From contig JARGOX010000013.1 of assembly GCA_029233925.1 (NCBI GenBank), forward strand, positions 112,056-176,055: 64,000 nt of DNA. Reading direction: 5' to 3'. The stretch comes from Rhizobiaceae bacterium. Its GTDB lineage: Bacteria; Pseudomonadota; Alphaproteobacteria; Rhizobiales; Rhizobiaceae. Position numbers and translations under genes: made by a program. Shown one piece after another: positions 8,889-17,764 of this stretch; the stretch's first letter is position 1, and each line of letters starts with the position of its first letter. The notes below the pieces were generated by a model, which saw nothing but the letters and a program-made list of their open reading frames with translations, was not told the origin of the DNA and made no database searches.

Positions 8889-9749
8889 ATGCGTGACGTT
8901 CATGCGGGACAAAGTATGATCAGAGCTGCCTTGGCAGCGCCTTATCTTGAGCGTGATGAGGAGCACGCCTTGGCGGTCAGCTGGAAGGAAAACCGCGATC
9001 AGGAGGCAATGCACAAGATCGCTACGGCGCATATGCGGCTGGTGATTTCGATGGCTGCCAAATTTCGCAATTTCGGTTTGCCAATGAATGATCTCATTCA
9101 GGAGGGCCATGTGGGTCTTCTGGAAGCGGCCGCGCGCTTTGAACCGGATCGCGACGTGCGATTCTCAACCTATGCCACCTGGTGGATCAGAGCCTCCATG
9201 CAGGATTACATCCTGCGCAACTGGTCTATCGTGCGCGGCGGTACAAGTTCTGCTCAAAAAGCCCTGTTTTTCAACCTGCGGCGCCTGCGCGCCAAGCTAT
9301 GGAGCAACCAGGAGGATTTTTCCGAGAGTGCGATGCACCAGGAAATTGCGTTGGCCGTCGGTGTGAATGTCAAAGACGTGGCGGTCATGGATGCGCGGCT
9401 CTCCGGCTCGGATACGTCACTGAATTCACCGGTATCCGATTCCGAATCGCCCGGTTCGGATCGCATTGACTTCCTGAAGAGCGAAGAGCCATTGCCCGAT
9501 GAACAGGTGGGTATCATGATAGACAATGAGAGGCGAACGCAGTGGATCAAATCGGCTTTGGCAAAACTCAATGCAAGGGAAATGCAGATCATTCAGGAGC
9601 GGCGTTTGAGTGATGACGGGGCAACTTTGGAATCGCTCGGCAGCAGCCTTGGCATATCAAAGGAAAGGGTACGGCAGATTGAGAGCCGGGCATTGCAGAA
9701 GCTGAAATGCGCGCTGGAAAAAGACTCGCCCGCCATCACGAGCATATGA
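8889..9749 (+). CDS. rpoH2: RNA polymerase sigma-32 factor (RpoH2 type)
   Basis: Sigma-70-family heat-shock type factor of 286 residues. Region 2 reads MNDLIQEGHVGLLEAAARFE and STYATWWIRASMQDYI. It is followed by the RpoH box (QKALFFNLRR) that distinguishes sigma-32. Region 4 helix-turn-helix is near the C terminus (LGISKERVRQIESRALQKLK). The ATG follows GGGAG. Position after CarD and FdxA matches rpoH2 of rhizobia, where it serves oxidative and general stress rather than classical heat shock. A TGGAAC-N5-GTTCCA dyad lies upstream (8773-8789), but I could not place a convincing EcfG-type promoter. Confidence 0.9.
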   Translation: MRDVHAGQSMIRAALAAPYLERDEEHALAVSWKENRDQEAMHKIATAHMRLVISMAAKFRNFGLPMNDLIQEGHVGLLEAAARFEPDRDVRFSTYATWWIRASMQDYILRNWSIVRGGTSSAQKALFFNLRRLRAKLWSNQEDFSESAMHQEIALAVGVNVKDVAVMDARLSGSDTSLNSPVSDSESPGSDRIDFLKSEEPLPDEQVGIMIDNERRTQWIKSALAKLNAREMQIIQERRLSDDGATLESLGSSLGISKERVRQIESRALQKLKCALEKDSPAITSI

Positions 9750-9921
9750 AGTGCTGGTCCCCAAAGGCAATGCACAGGGGTTCGAAAAGACCTGACGTCT
9801 ATGGGCCTGTTGAAATCAGGGAATTTCAGAAAGATTAAGGTTCTCGAGCAGTGTTAAAAAGATTAATGCAGTTTTAATCCGTTATAGCTAGAACTATTCA
9901 TCAATATTATTGGGGTGATTG

Positions 9922-11880
9922 ATGAATTTGTTTCGCAAATGGCGGTTGTGCTTGAATGCCGGGAAGGCCAATCCGGCTCTGGCGCAAGCGCAAATGCAGT
10001 CATTTTCGAAACAGATGCCGCTCATGTACGTCATCGTCATCATCGATACGATTGCATTGGCCTATGTTCATTATCCCTTCGCCCCGAAATTGCTTAGTCT
10101 TTATTTGCCAGCCGGATTGGTCGCTCTTTCCATCATCAGGATGATCACATACTGGAGCTTTGGTCGAAATCCCCTGTCTGATGACCAGGCGAAAAGCAGA
10201 CTTCGTCAGATGACTGTCCTGGCAGCGGTGTTGGGGGGTATATTTTCGACCTGGACACTGACGTTATACGCCTATGGCAACGCGTATACACAGGTCCAGA
10301 TTCTGCTGATTACCGGCGTGACCTGTTTTGGTATGATTGTCTGCCTCATGCCGCTGTGGAACTCTGCCCTGGTATTGGTTATTTCCACCATAGGTGTCGT
10401 GTCTACATATATGCTTGTGTCCGGCAAAACCGAGTTCATGACCGTAAGCATCAACCTTGTGCTGGTCGCCTGTGTTGTCCTGGTGGTGCTGCACCGATAT
10501 TCGCGGGATTTCGCCCGGCTGGTCGCGCATCAGCAGGCCATGGATACGCGGCAGGAAGAGACGCAGGAGTTGAGTGACAAGAATCTGCGCATGGCCAATC
10601 AGGACAGCCTGACTGATCTGGCAAACCGGCGGCGTTTCTTTTCTGAACTCAAGGCGCGGATAGAGACCGGCCGGGCACGTAAGTTCGGGCTCGCTGTTGC
10701 CGTGCTTGATCTGGATGGGTTCAAACCGATCAATGATATTTACGGCCATGCCGCGGGTGATCGCGTTCTCATCGAAGTGGCCCGCCGGCTGTCCGAATTC
10801 AGTGAGGACGTCTTCGCAACCAGATTGGGCGGCGACGAGTTTGGCCTTGTCATAGAAAACTATGTGACGGATGAAGAACTCATTGAAATGGGTGCATGTA
10901 TTTGCGGGCTCCTTCAGGCGCCAGTCAATACCGGTTCAACCATGGCGCAAATGTCAGGGTCTTTGGGTATCTGCAAGTTTCCAGATAGCGCAGATACAGC
11001 AGAAAAACTCTTCGAATGTGCCGATTATGCGCTCTTTCATGCCAAGTCTCTTTCCCGAGGTCACTCGGTTTTGTTCACGGAGGGACACGGCGAAAAAATT
11101 CGCGATGAGCGCAGCATTGACCGTCGCCTGCAGGATGCGGATCTGGAAAACGAACTGTCAGTAGCGTTTCAATTTGTGGTCGATGACTCCATTGACAAAA
11201 TAGTGGGCGCGGAGGCACTGGCGCGCTGGACAAATCCGGTTCTGGGTTGGGTGTCGCCTGCTGCCTTTATCCCGGCGGCAGAGCGTTCCGGCTCGATCAA
11301 CAGGCTGACGGAAATCATGTTTCGAAAAACCATCGAAGCCGTTGCCCTCTGGCCGGATGATCTTTTTATCTCGTTCAACCTTTCGCCGCACGATATCGCT
11401 GTACCGGAGCACATAAGGCACCTTGCATCACTGGTAGAGCAATCAGGCATCGCGCCACACCGGTTTACGTTTGAGATCACCGAATCATCATTCATGCATG
11501 ATTTTCAACGGGCACTCGAATCACTGCAAATATTGAAGAACCTGGGCTGCAAGATTGCGCTTGATGACTTCGGCACCGGCTTTTCCAGTCTCAGCCATGT
11601 GCGTAATCTGCCCCTGGATCGGCTCAAGGTGGACCGGAGTTTTGTCAATGATATTGAAAGTGATCAGGCATCGCGCGCGGTCGCACGCACGATTATCGAT
11701 CTGTGTCGCAACCTGAAACTTGATTGTATTGTCGAAGGTGTCGAAACCGTCGAACAGTTGCAAATCCTGAAGGAAATCGGTTGCACCAAAATTCAGGGAT
11801 ATCTGTTTAGCCGACCGATGGAGGTTGCCACTGCCATGCAATACGTCAAGGACAACGCCGATATCAGGCAGATCGCCTAA
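9922..11880 (+). CDS. membrane GGDEF-EAL cyclic-di-GMP protein
   Basis: Bifunctional cyclic-di-GMP enzyme of 652 residues. The N-terminal third (about 30-200) has several hydrophobic segments forming a membrane sensor. The GGDEF domain (about 230-390) keeps the active RLGGDEFGLV. The EAL domain (about 410-640) keeps EALARW, the ITES glutamate and DDFGTG, so both activities look possible. The I-site RxxD is not obvious. The ATG at 9922 was preferred over the preceding in-frame TTG because GGGGTG precedes it. It is a single gene, convergent with the M48 protease gene 26 bp away. Target process unknown; motility or adhesion is usual. Confidence 0.9.
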   Translation: MNLFRKWRLCLNAGKANPALAQAQMQSFSKQMPLMYVIVIIDTIALAYVHYPFAPKLLSLYLPAGLVALSIIRMITYWSFGRNPLSDDQAKSRLRQMTVLAAVLGGIFSTWTLTLYAYGNAYTQVQILLITGVTCFGMIVCLMPLWNSALVLVISTIGVVSTYMLVSGKTEFMTVSINLVLVACVVLVVLHRYSRDFARLVAHQQAMDTRQEETQELSDKNLRMANQDSLTDLANRRRFFSELKARIETGRARKFGLAVAVLDLDGFKPINDIYGHAAGDRVLIEVARRLSEFSEDVFATRLGGDEFGLVIENYVTDEELIEMGACICGLLQAPVNTGSTMAQMSGSLGICKFPDSADTAEKLFECADYALFHAKSLSRGHSVLFTEGHGEKIRDERSIDRRLQDADLENELSVAFQFVVDDSIDKIVGAEALARWTNPVLGWVSPAAFIPAAERSGSINRLTEIMFRKTIEAVALWPDDLFISFNLSPHDIAVPEHIRHLASLVEQSGIAPHRFTFEITESSFMHDFQRALESLQILKNLGCKIALDDFGTGFSSLSHVRNLPLDRLKVDRSFVNDIESDQASRAVARTIIDLCRNLKLDCIVEGVETVEQLQILKEIGCTKIQGYLFSRPMEVATAMQYVKDNADIRQIA

Positions 11881-11906
11881 ACCGGTTTAAACATCGGCAA
11901 AACGCC

Positions 11907-13388
11907 TTACCGATCCGTCACGATCTTGACGCTTTGCCCGGTTGAAAGGCTGGCGCCGGACGGCAGAGCATTGAGCAATCGGAAAAGCTCCAATTGCCGG
12001 TTGGTGCCGCGCATCAGACCTGCAAGGGCGGTAATGTTTGTTCCGGGGGTTACCGTCTCAAGGGCAATGCTCAAAGGTTGCAGGGATGCTATTTCCGCAG
12101 ATGTCATTTTCCGGAATGAATTGCGTACCAGCGCGGCTGTGGCCGCAAGCTCGGTGCTGCCGGCGGGCGCTGCCGTCAACAAACGATAGATGCTGGTCTT
12201 GACGCGAATGACGGTGACGTCAAAATCCCATTGATCCGCCGATGCTCTGGCCGTTGCCGCATCCAGGCCGTGGATACGGGTCTTGCGGATGGTTGAAGGA
12301 TCAAGGCCGCTGACCCATCCGCTGGCAATATAATCGGTCAGCGCGGTTCTGCCATTGTCGGAAACACCATCAAAACGAATGGCGATATCGCCCGAACCGG
12401 TCGCCAGAACGGCCTGCGCCGTATTATCGATCTGGAATCCCGTGGGCACGGAGAACTGGATGCCCAGATTGGGATGCAGAAAGGCCAGCCCTCGCACGTA
12501 GCCTTCCTTGGGACTGTCGCCGTACAAAAGCCCGTTGATGGATTCGAGATATTTCTCGCGATCGCGTATGCCGGTTCCCTCCGGCCCGAAGGCGCGGGCG
12601 TGCCGTGTGGCAAGCTCCAGTCGTTTTGGCGCATCGGGATGGCTGGAGAGAAAATCAAGACTTTGGTCATTGTCCACGTCGCCTGCGCGGTAGCGGCTGT
12701 AGGCTTCCATCGACTGCAGGAAACGGCCTGCGGCATAGGGATCGAAGCCTGCTTCGCCAAGCATGCGCACACCAATGACGTCGGCCTGCAGTTCCTGTTG
12801 CCTGGAGAAAGCCGCCAATCTCAGCTTGCTGCGGGCAAGCGCCTTCTGTCCGGATATTTCATTGGACAGAACCTCTGCGGCAACGCGGCTGGCAATGACT
12901 TCGGCCTCCTCTCGCTGTTTTCTCTGAACACCGTGATTGGCTGTTACATGGGCCATTTCATGGGCAATGACAGCTGCCACTTCAGCGGAATCATTGGCCA
13001 AAGCCAGCAATCCACGGGTGATGTAGAGATAACCGCCTGGCAAGGCGAAGGCATTGACGGCCGGAGAATTGAGGATGGTTATGCGGTAGGTCTGTTTCGG
13101 GTTTTCCGAAACAAGCGTCAAGGCGCCGACGATACGGGCAAGCTGACGTTCCACCTTTGCATCGCCGTATTCACCGCCGTAGCTGGCAACGATTCGCGGA
13201 TGTTCACGGGCGCCCACCTGCGAGCGCGGGTCATTTTGTTCAAGCTGACCCACCGTCTGCGGATTCGCCGATGGCTCGAGCGATGTCGGATAGGTTTGGC
13301 CAAGCAGGGACTGGCACCCGCTTATTGTCAGACAAAGTGCTGCAACAACGCAGGATTTCCGGGCAATCAGGCGCAGTTTTTCCCGCAC
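11907..13388 (-). CDS. M48-family metalloprotease, lipoprotein (BepA/YfgC-like)
   Basis: Zinc protease of 493 residues. The N terminus is a lipoprotein signal (hydrophobic stretch ending LTISGC), so the mature protein is probably membrane-anchored in the periplasm. The zinc motif HEMAH lies in VIAHEMAHVTANHG near residue 140, and the third zinc glutamate is probably in RQQELQADVIG. After the catalytic domain comes a roughly 200-residue C-terminal part with a LysM-like end (LQPLSIALETVTPGTN). Homologues act in outer-membrane protein quality control. Single gene on the minus strand. Confidence 0.88.
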   Translation of the reverse strand: MREKLRLIARKSCVVAALCLTISGCQSLLGQTYPTSLEPSANPQTVGQLEQNDPRSQVGAREHPRIVASYGGEYGDAKVERQLARIVGALTLVSENPKQTYRITILNSPAVNAFALPGGYLYITRGLLALANDSAEVAAVIAHEMAHVTANHGVQRKQREEAEVIASRVAAEVLSNEISGQKALARSKLRLAAFSRQQELQADVIGVRMLGEAGFDPYAAGRFLQSMEAYSRYRAGDVDNDQSLDFLSSHPDAPKRLELATRHARAFGPEGTGIRDREKYLESINGLLYGDSPKEGYVRGLAFLHPNLGIQFSVPTGFQIDNTAQAVLATGSGDIAIRFDGVSDNGRTALTDYIASGWVSGLDPSTIRKTRIHGLDAATARASADQWDFDVTVIRVKTSIYRLLTAAPAGSTELAATAALVRNSFRKMTSAEIASLQPLSIALETVTPGTNITALAGLMRGTNRQLELFRLLNALPSGASLSTGQSVKIVTDR

Positions 13389-13485
13389 GGTCGCGGTGCG
13401 CGTGAAGCTGTCATGGGATGAAAATGCAGAAATCGGTTCAACACCTTGTCAATGAACGGTTTCATTACCGCTTTTAGCTGACTTC

Positions 13486-14226
13486 TCAGTCAGCTGGTAG
13501 TCCCGTTTGAGGACTCCTATCCCCCAGATAATCCCCAAGTCCGGGAATATCAAGTCGGTCAAAAAATCCGGATACAGCTCCAGCGGCGACAATCCTGCCG
13601 TCATCAAGGAATACAACCGCGTCAGCAATGTGCAAGGCGTCTTCCGGTTGATGGGTGACGAGCAGCACGGTCATGGCCATCTCGCGCTGCAATTGGCCGA
13701 TCAGATCCAACATGTCACTGCGCAGCCGTGGTCCAAGGGCGGCGAAAGGTTCGTCCAGCAGCAAAACGGGCTTTTGCCGCACCAGGGCGCGGGCAATGGC
13801 AACGCGCTGGCGTTCGCCTCCCGAAAGGGTTCCGGGCATGCGTTTTTCAAAGCCGCTCAGACCGACCCGTTGCAGCGCATCCGTGACCATGGCCCGGTCG
13901 CCGGCATCGGCGACAAGATGGGGCCGAATGCCCAGGGCAATATTTGTCTGGATATCGAGATGGGAGAACAGATTGTTCTCCTGAAAGACCATCGATACCG
14001 GGCGATCCGCAGGGTCGGCATGTGTATAGTCCTCACTGCCGATCCGCACATGGCCGCTGTCCGGCCTTTCGAAACCGGCAACCAGATTGAGCAGGGTTGA
14101 TTTTCCACCGCCCGAGGGGCCGATGATGGCAGTGATTTTTTCCGGCTCGAACCGCACGTCAAAATGCATCGACACATTCGCATGGGCAATGGAGACATTA
14201 TCAATGGTAACCTGCTGGCCGGTCAT
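13486..14226 (-). CDS. thiQ: thiamine ABC transporter ATP-binding protein
   Basis: ABC ATPase of 246 residues that powers thiamine/TPP uptake. Walker A is GPSGGGKST near residue 36, the signature is LSGGERQRVAIARAL and Walker B is LLLDEPFAAL. It overlaps thiP by the ATGA tetranucleotide (14223-14226), so the two are translationally coupled. It is last in the thiBPQ operon under the TPP riboswitch. A small hairpin straddles its stop codon (13476-13495) without a T-run. Confidence 0.93.
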   Translation of the reverse strand: MTGQQVTIDNVSIAHANVSMHFDVRFEPEKITAIIGPSGGGKSTLLNLVAGFERPDSGHVRIGSEDYTHADPADRPVSMVFQENNLFSHLDIQTNIALGIRPHLVADAGDRAMVTDALQRVGLSGFEKRMPGTLSGGERQRVAIARALVRQKPVLLLDEPFAALGPRLRSDMLDLIGQLQREMAMTVLLVTHQPEDALHIADAVVFLDDGRIVAAGAVSGFFDRLDIPGLGDYLGDRSPQTGLPAD

Positions 14227-15875
14227 GTGGCTGTCTCCGTTCTGGCTCGAGGCCTCTCCTGATCGGCAATGACCATCAGGATCAGGCAGACAAGGCCAAG
14301 GATGAGGGCAAGGCCTGCGGCATCATTTGACCGGTAGCTGCCCATGCGCTGCAGCAGCAAATAGGGCAGGGTGACAACGTCCTGGCTGCCAAACAGCGCG
14401 ATGGCGCCAAGGTCGCCCAGCGAAAGCGCCGCTGCAAAGGCGGTGGCAAGCAGAAAGGCCCGGCGCAGGCCCGGCCAGTCGACCAGCAGCAAGCGGCTGA
14501 TGCCGCCTATGCCCAGCGATGCGGTCAGGCGACCTGTTCTGGCCATATGGGTGGTATGGGCCGGTTCCAGAACCCGCATGACGAATGGCAGGGCCATCAG
14601 GGCATTGATGGTAATGACGATGACGGGCGCCAGTGAAAAGACGTCCAGCCGGTTGCGCAGGAGGACAAACCAGCCGGCTCCAAGCACAATGGGCGGCACC
14701 AGAAGGACAAGGCTGGATGCCGCCGCCGCCAGAGCCCGAAACCATCGGGCCCAGCCATTGTGGCTGACCAGCGGCAGGGCCGCATAGCGCGCCCGGATCA
14801 GCACCAGCGCCAGTGTCACGGCGCAAATGGCCGCTAGTGAAGCAATCGCCAGGCTGGTGGTGATGGCGCGCCAGACAATCGTCTCGCTGAACAATTGCTT
14901 GAAATCGGCACTCAACCCGGAAAAGGCAATGGACAGCAGCGGCGTTACGAGAAAAAGCGCCATAAGGATGATCAGACAAAAATCCGCGCTTTGGGCCAGA
15001 TACCCCCGACCGGGAAAACGCCGTGTGGGTTGGCCAAGCGTGGGGGTTTCCTGCGGCGCGCCGCCAATCGATGCCAGCACGGCCAGCAGGATGCCGGTCA
15101 GGAGCAATTGCAGCAGCGCCAGAATGACGGCTCTTTGCGGATCAAAGTCGAAACGAAGCGCCTGATAGATGGCGACTTCTATCGTGGTCGCTGCAGGCCC
15201 GCCGCCAAGCAGCAACACCAGCGTGAAGCTGGTGACGCACAGCATGAAGACCAGCCCGGCAATGCCCGCAATGTGGCTTCGCATGTAGGGCCATTCAATC
15301 AACCGGAAGGTTGCCCATTGGCCCAGGCCCAATTGGCTGGCGTTGCGCCAGTATTCGGATGGCACGCGGTCCAGTTGCGTCAGCAACAGCCGGGTGGCCA
15401 GCGGCATGTTGAAAAATACATGGGCGATCAATATGCCCGGCAATCCATAGATCGAAATGGGATTGTCGAGGCCGCCAGCAAGCAACGCCGTGTTGATGAG
15501 CCCATTTCGCCCCCAGATTTCGATAAGCCCGAGGGCCGCCACGATGGGTGGCAGGCCGATCGGCACGGCCAGCAGGCGCAGCAGCCATTTGCGCCCGAAA
15601 AATGTCTGTCGCCGGGCCAGGGCGCGCGCCAGCGGTATGGCGAGCGCCACAGACAGAACTGTTGAAAGCACCGCCTGCAGCAGGGTGAAGCGGGTGACCC
15701 TCCACACATAGACATTGAAGAATTCGGCGACATTGAAGAACCCGGCATCATCGACCGACAGGTCCGCAGCAGCAATCAGCAGGGCAATGACAGCCGCGCC
15801 AATCACCAGGGCCATGCCGGCCAGCACACCATAGCCGGCGGCAAGGCTCCTGACGGTCTGCCGCCGGGTCAGCAT
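14223..15875 (-). CDS. thiP: thiamine ABC transporter permease
   Basis: Membrane component of 550 residues carrying two fused permease halves, each with about six helices and its own binding-protein-dependent loop (around PPIVAALGLIEIWGRNGLI and LSLGDLGAIALFG). This double-length design is characteristic of ThiP and related FbpB proteins. It starts 6 bp after the thiB stop and overlaps thiQ. Identity as a thiamine transporter rests on thiB, thiQ and the TPP riboswitch as well as the fold. Confidence 0.93.
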   Translation of the reverse strand: MLTRRQTVRSLAAGYGVLAGMALVIGAAVIALLIAAADLSVDDAGFFNVAEFFNVYVWRVTRFTLLQAVLSTVLSVALAIPLARALARRQTFFGRKWLLRLLAVPIGLPPIVAALGLIEIWGRNGLINTALLAGGLDNPISIYGLPGILIAHVFFNMPLATRLLLTQLDRVPSEYWRNASQLGLGQWATFRLIEWPYMRSHIAGIAGLVFMLCVTSFTLVLLLGGGPAATTIEVAIYQALRFDFDPQRAVILALLQLLLTGILLAVLASIGGAPQETPTLGQPTRRFPGRGYLAQSADFCLIILMALFLVTPLLSIAFSGLSADFKQLFSETIVWRAITTSLAIASLAAICAVTLALVLIRARYAALPLVSHNGWARWFRALAAAASSLVLLVPPIVLGAGWFVLLRNRLDVFSLAPVIVITINALMALPFVMRVLEPAHTTHMARTGRLTASLGIGGISRLLLVDWPGLRRAFLLATAFAAALSLGDLGAIALFGSQDVVTLPYLLLQRMGSYRSNDAAGLALILGLVCLILMVIADQERPRARTETAT

Positions 15876-15881
15876 CGGGTT

Positions 15882-16904
15882 TTACTGGCTCATGACGGCA
15901 AGCCACTCGTCAATCCATGCCTTGCGGTTACGGGCCACTTCAGCGGGCGTATAGAGCAGGGTTTTTGGTGGCGTGACCAGTTCGGAAAATGCCGCCGGCA
16001 AAGGCTCGGTTGTCTTGCCGGCCGGGAACATCCAGTTGGTTGTCGGAATGGCGTTTTGAAAGCCCGGTCCGGTCATGAATGTCAGAAATTCCCGGGCCAG
16101 GTCCTTGTCCCTGGCCGATTTCAGCATGGCGGCCACTTCAATCTGCAGATAATGGCCCTCTTCGAAGGATGCGGCCTGATAGCGGTCGGTGTCTTCGGCA
16201 ACCATGTGGTAGGCGGGCGATGTGGTGTAGGAAAACACCATCGGCACTTCGCCGGCGGTAAACAACCCATAGGCCTCGGACCAGCCAGGGGTCACTGTCA
16301 GGACTCTTTTCTGGAGTTTTTTCCAGGCCGCGGGCGCCTCGTCACCATAGACGGACTTGATCCACAGAAGCAGGCCAAGGCCCGGTGTCGAGGTGCGCGG
16401 ATCCTGAATGGCGATCTTGGTTTCGGGATCGCCTTCCACCAGTTCTTTCAGGCTGGCTGGCGGTGTGGCCAGTGCCTCGGTGTCATAGACGACCGCGAAA
16501 TAACCAAAATCATAGGGGATAAAGATGTCGTCGCTCCAGCCATTGGGCACGGCAACCTGTGTCTGGTCTGTGCCGCTTTTGGCAAACAGGCCTGTCTTTT
16601 TGGCTTCTGTGACCAGATTGGTGTCCAGTCCCAGCACGATATCAGCCTTGGTGCTGGCGCCTTCGAGCTTCAGACGGTTAAGCAGCGCCACACCATCGGC
16701 AATGCCAACCCAGTTCAAGGTGCAGTCGCACTGTTCTTCAAAAGCGGTTTTGACAAGGGGCCCCGGACCCCAGTCCGAAACGAAGCTGTCATAGGTGTAG
16801 ACCGTCAACTCCCGGTCAGCCGCCATCGGGCTGGTCAAAAGGGACGAGGCCGTCAGCAGGGCCGCGGCAAGGGTGATGGAATGGAATAGAGATTTCATGG
16901 GCAT
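15882..16904 (-). CDS. thiB: thiamine-binding periplasmic protein
   Basis: Periplasmic thiamine/TPP-binding protein of 340 residues with a cleavable signal peptide ([18 protein letters not shown]), followed by the family start [18 protein letters not shown]. The ATG at 16904 was chosen because AGGAGG lies 5 nt upstream. An open frame running to 17030 would read through the riboswitch and is rejected. First gene of thiBPQ, it donates substrate to ThiP/ThiQ. Confidence 0.95.
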   Translation of the reverse strand: MPMKSLFHSITLAAALLTASSLLTSPMAADRELTVYTYDSFVSDWGPGPLVKTAFEEQCDCTLNWVGIADGVALLNRLKLEGASTKADIVLGLDTNLVTEAKKTGLFAKSGTDQTQVAVPNGWSDDIFIPYDFGYFAVVYDTEALATPPASLKELVEGDPETKIAIQDPRTSTPGLGLLLWIKSVYGDEAPAAWKKLQKRVLTVTPGWSEAYGLFTAGEVPMVFSYTTSPAYHMVAEDTDRYQAASFEEGHYLQIEVAAMLKSARDKDLAREFLTFMTGPGFQNAIPTTNWMFPAGKTTEPLPAAFSELVTPPKTLLYTPAEVARNRKAWIDEWLAVMSQ

Positions 16905-16951
16905 AAGCGCCTCCTGTGATTGAAAGAAAAGGAAAAAGCCGCTTATGGCGT

Positions 16952-17036
16952 CTAATCCCTCCGCCGGTATGAGCCGGATCAGGTTCTTCGGGTTGGCAAA
17001 GCCTCTCAGCAGACCACAAATGGCCGGCACCCCGTT
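16952..17036 (-). ncRNA. TPP riboswitch (THI element)
   Basis: The minus strand shows the thi-box hallmarks in order: GGGGTGCC, CTGAGA, then ACCTGATCCGG followed by ATACCGGCGGAGGGA. It lies 48 nt upstream of the thiB start, in the leader of thiBPQ. A T-rich stretch (GCGGCTTTTTCC) lies between aptamer and ribosome binding site and could belong to the expression platform. Expected to repress the importer when TPP is abundant. Confidence 0.95.
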
Positions 17037-17108
17037 AGAGCAAGTACCGTCTTAATATGCGTTATCGGCGCTGGCAAGTGCCTGAAAAGCTGCTATGTGC
17101 ATCGCAAG

Positions 17109-17762
17109 ATGATCAGACAGAACACATTTTTGATCCTGCTTGGCGGGAATCTCGACAAAACCGAGCGCCTGGAGCAGCAGATCGCCGGGGCGCGGGTGAT
17201 TGCTGCCGATGGCGGCATGCGCCACGCGCAGATGCTTTCGGTTGCACCGGAGCTGTGGGTGGGTGATTTTGATTCCTCGCCGGAGCAACTCATCGAGGCC
17301 TGGCCGGATACGCATCGCAAGCCCTATCCCGCGGCCAAGAATCTGACCGATGGCGAGATTGCTGTGGAAGAGGCCCTGGCGCTTGGCGCCGAACGGATCA
17401 TCATGGCTGGCGCCCTGGGCGGGGAACGCAGCGATCATGCATTCATGCACATGACCTTCGCCTGCGCTCTCAGCCAGCGGGGCATTGATGTTCTGCTGAC
17501 ATCGGGAACAGAAGAGGCCTGGCCGCTCTTGACCGGCAGCCGCACCTTTGATTTGCCGCCGTCATCGCTTTTTTCAATCTTGAATTTTGCGGATGTTTCC
17601 GGTTTGCACATCACGGGCGCCCGTTATGAATTGCAGGCTTTCGAACTGGAATTCGGATCGTCGCGTACACTTTCCAATGTGGCTGAAGGTCCGGTCACCA
17701 TATCTTTGAAGTCCGGGTCGGCTCTGTTGCTGTCACGTCCATTCGATCAATCAGGCAGGTAA
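17109..17762 (+). CDS. thiamine pyrophosphokinase
   Basis: Converts thiamine to TPP with ATP. The 217-residue product shows the family motifs AADGGMRHA, VGDFDS, KNLTDGEIAVEEAL and GALGGERSDH. The ATG at 17109 is preferred; a GTG at 17097 would add four residues and neither has a clear ribosome binding site. It diverges from the thiBPQ riboswitch operon, so imported thiamine and its activation are encoded back to back. It is followed by an ABC-F gene 2 bp later. Confidence 0.9.
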   Translation: MIRQNTFLILLGGNLDKTERLEQQIAGARVIAADGGMRHAQMLSVAPELWVGDFDSSPEQLIEAWPDTHRKPYPAAKNLTDGEIAVEEALALGAERIIMAGALGGERSDHAFMHMTFACALSQRGIDVLLTSGTEEAWPLLTGSRTFDLPPSSLFSILNFADVSGLHITGARYELQAFELEFGSSRTLSNVAEGPVTISLKSGSALLLSRPFDQSGR

Positions 17763-17764
17763 AT

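Noticed and set aside
16905-17030. Longer thiB start reading through the leader
   Set aside because: That stretch is the TPP riboswitch; the AGGAGG site and signal peptide define the start at 16904.
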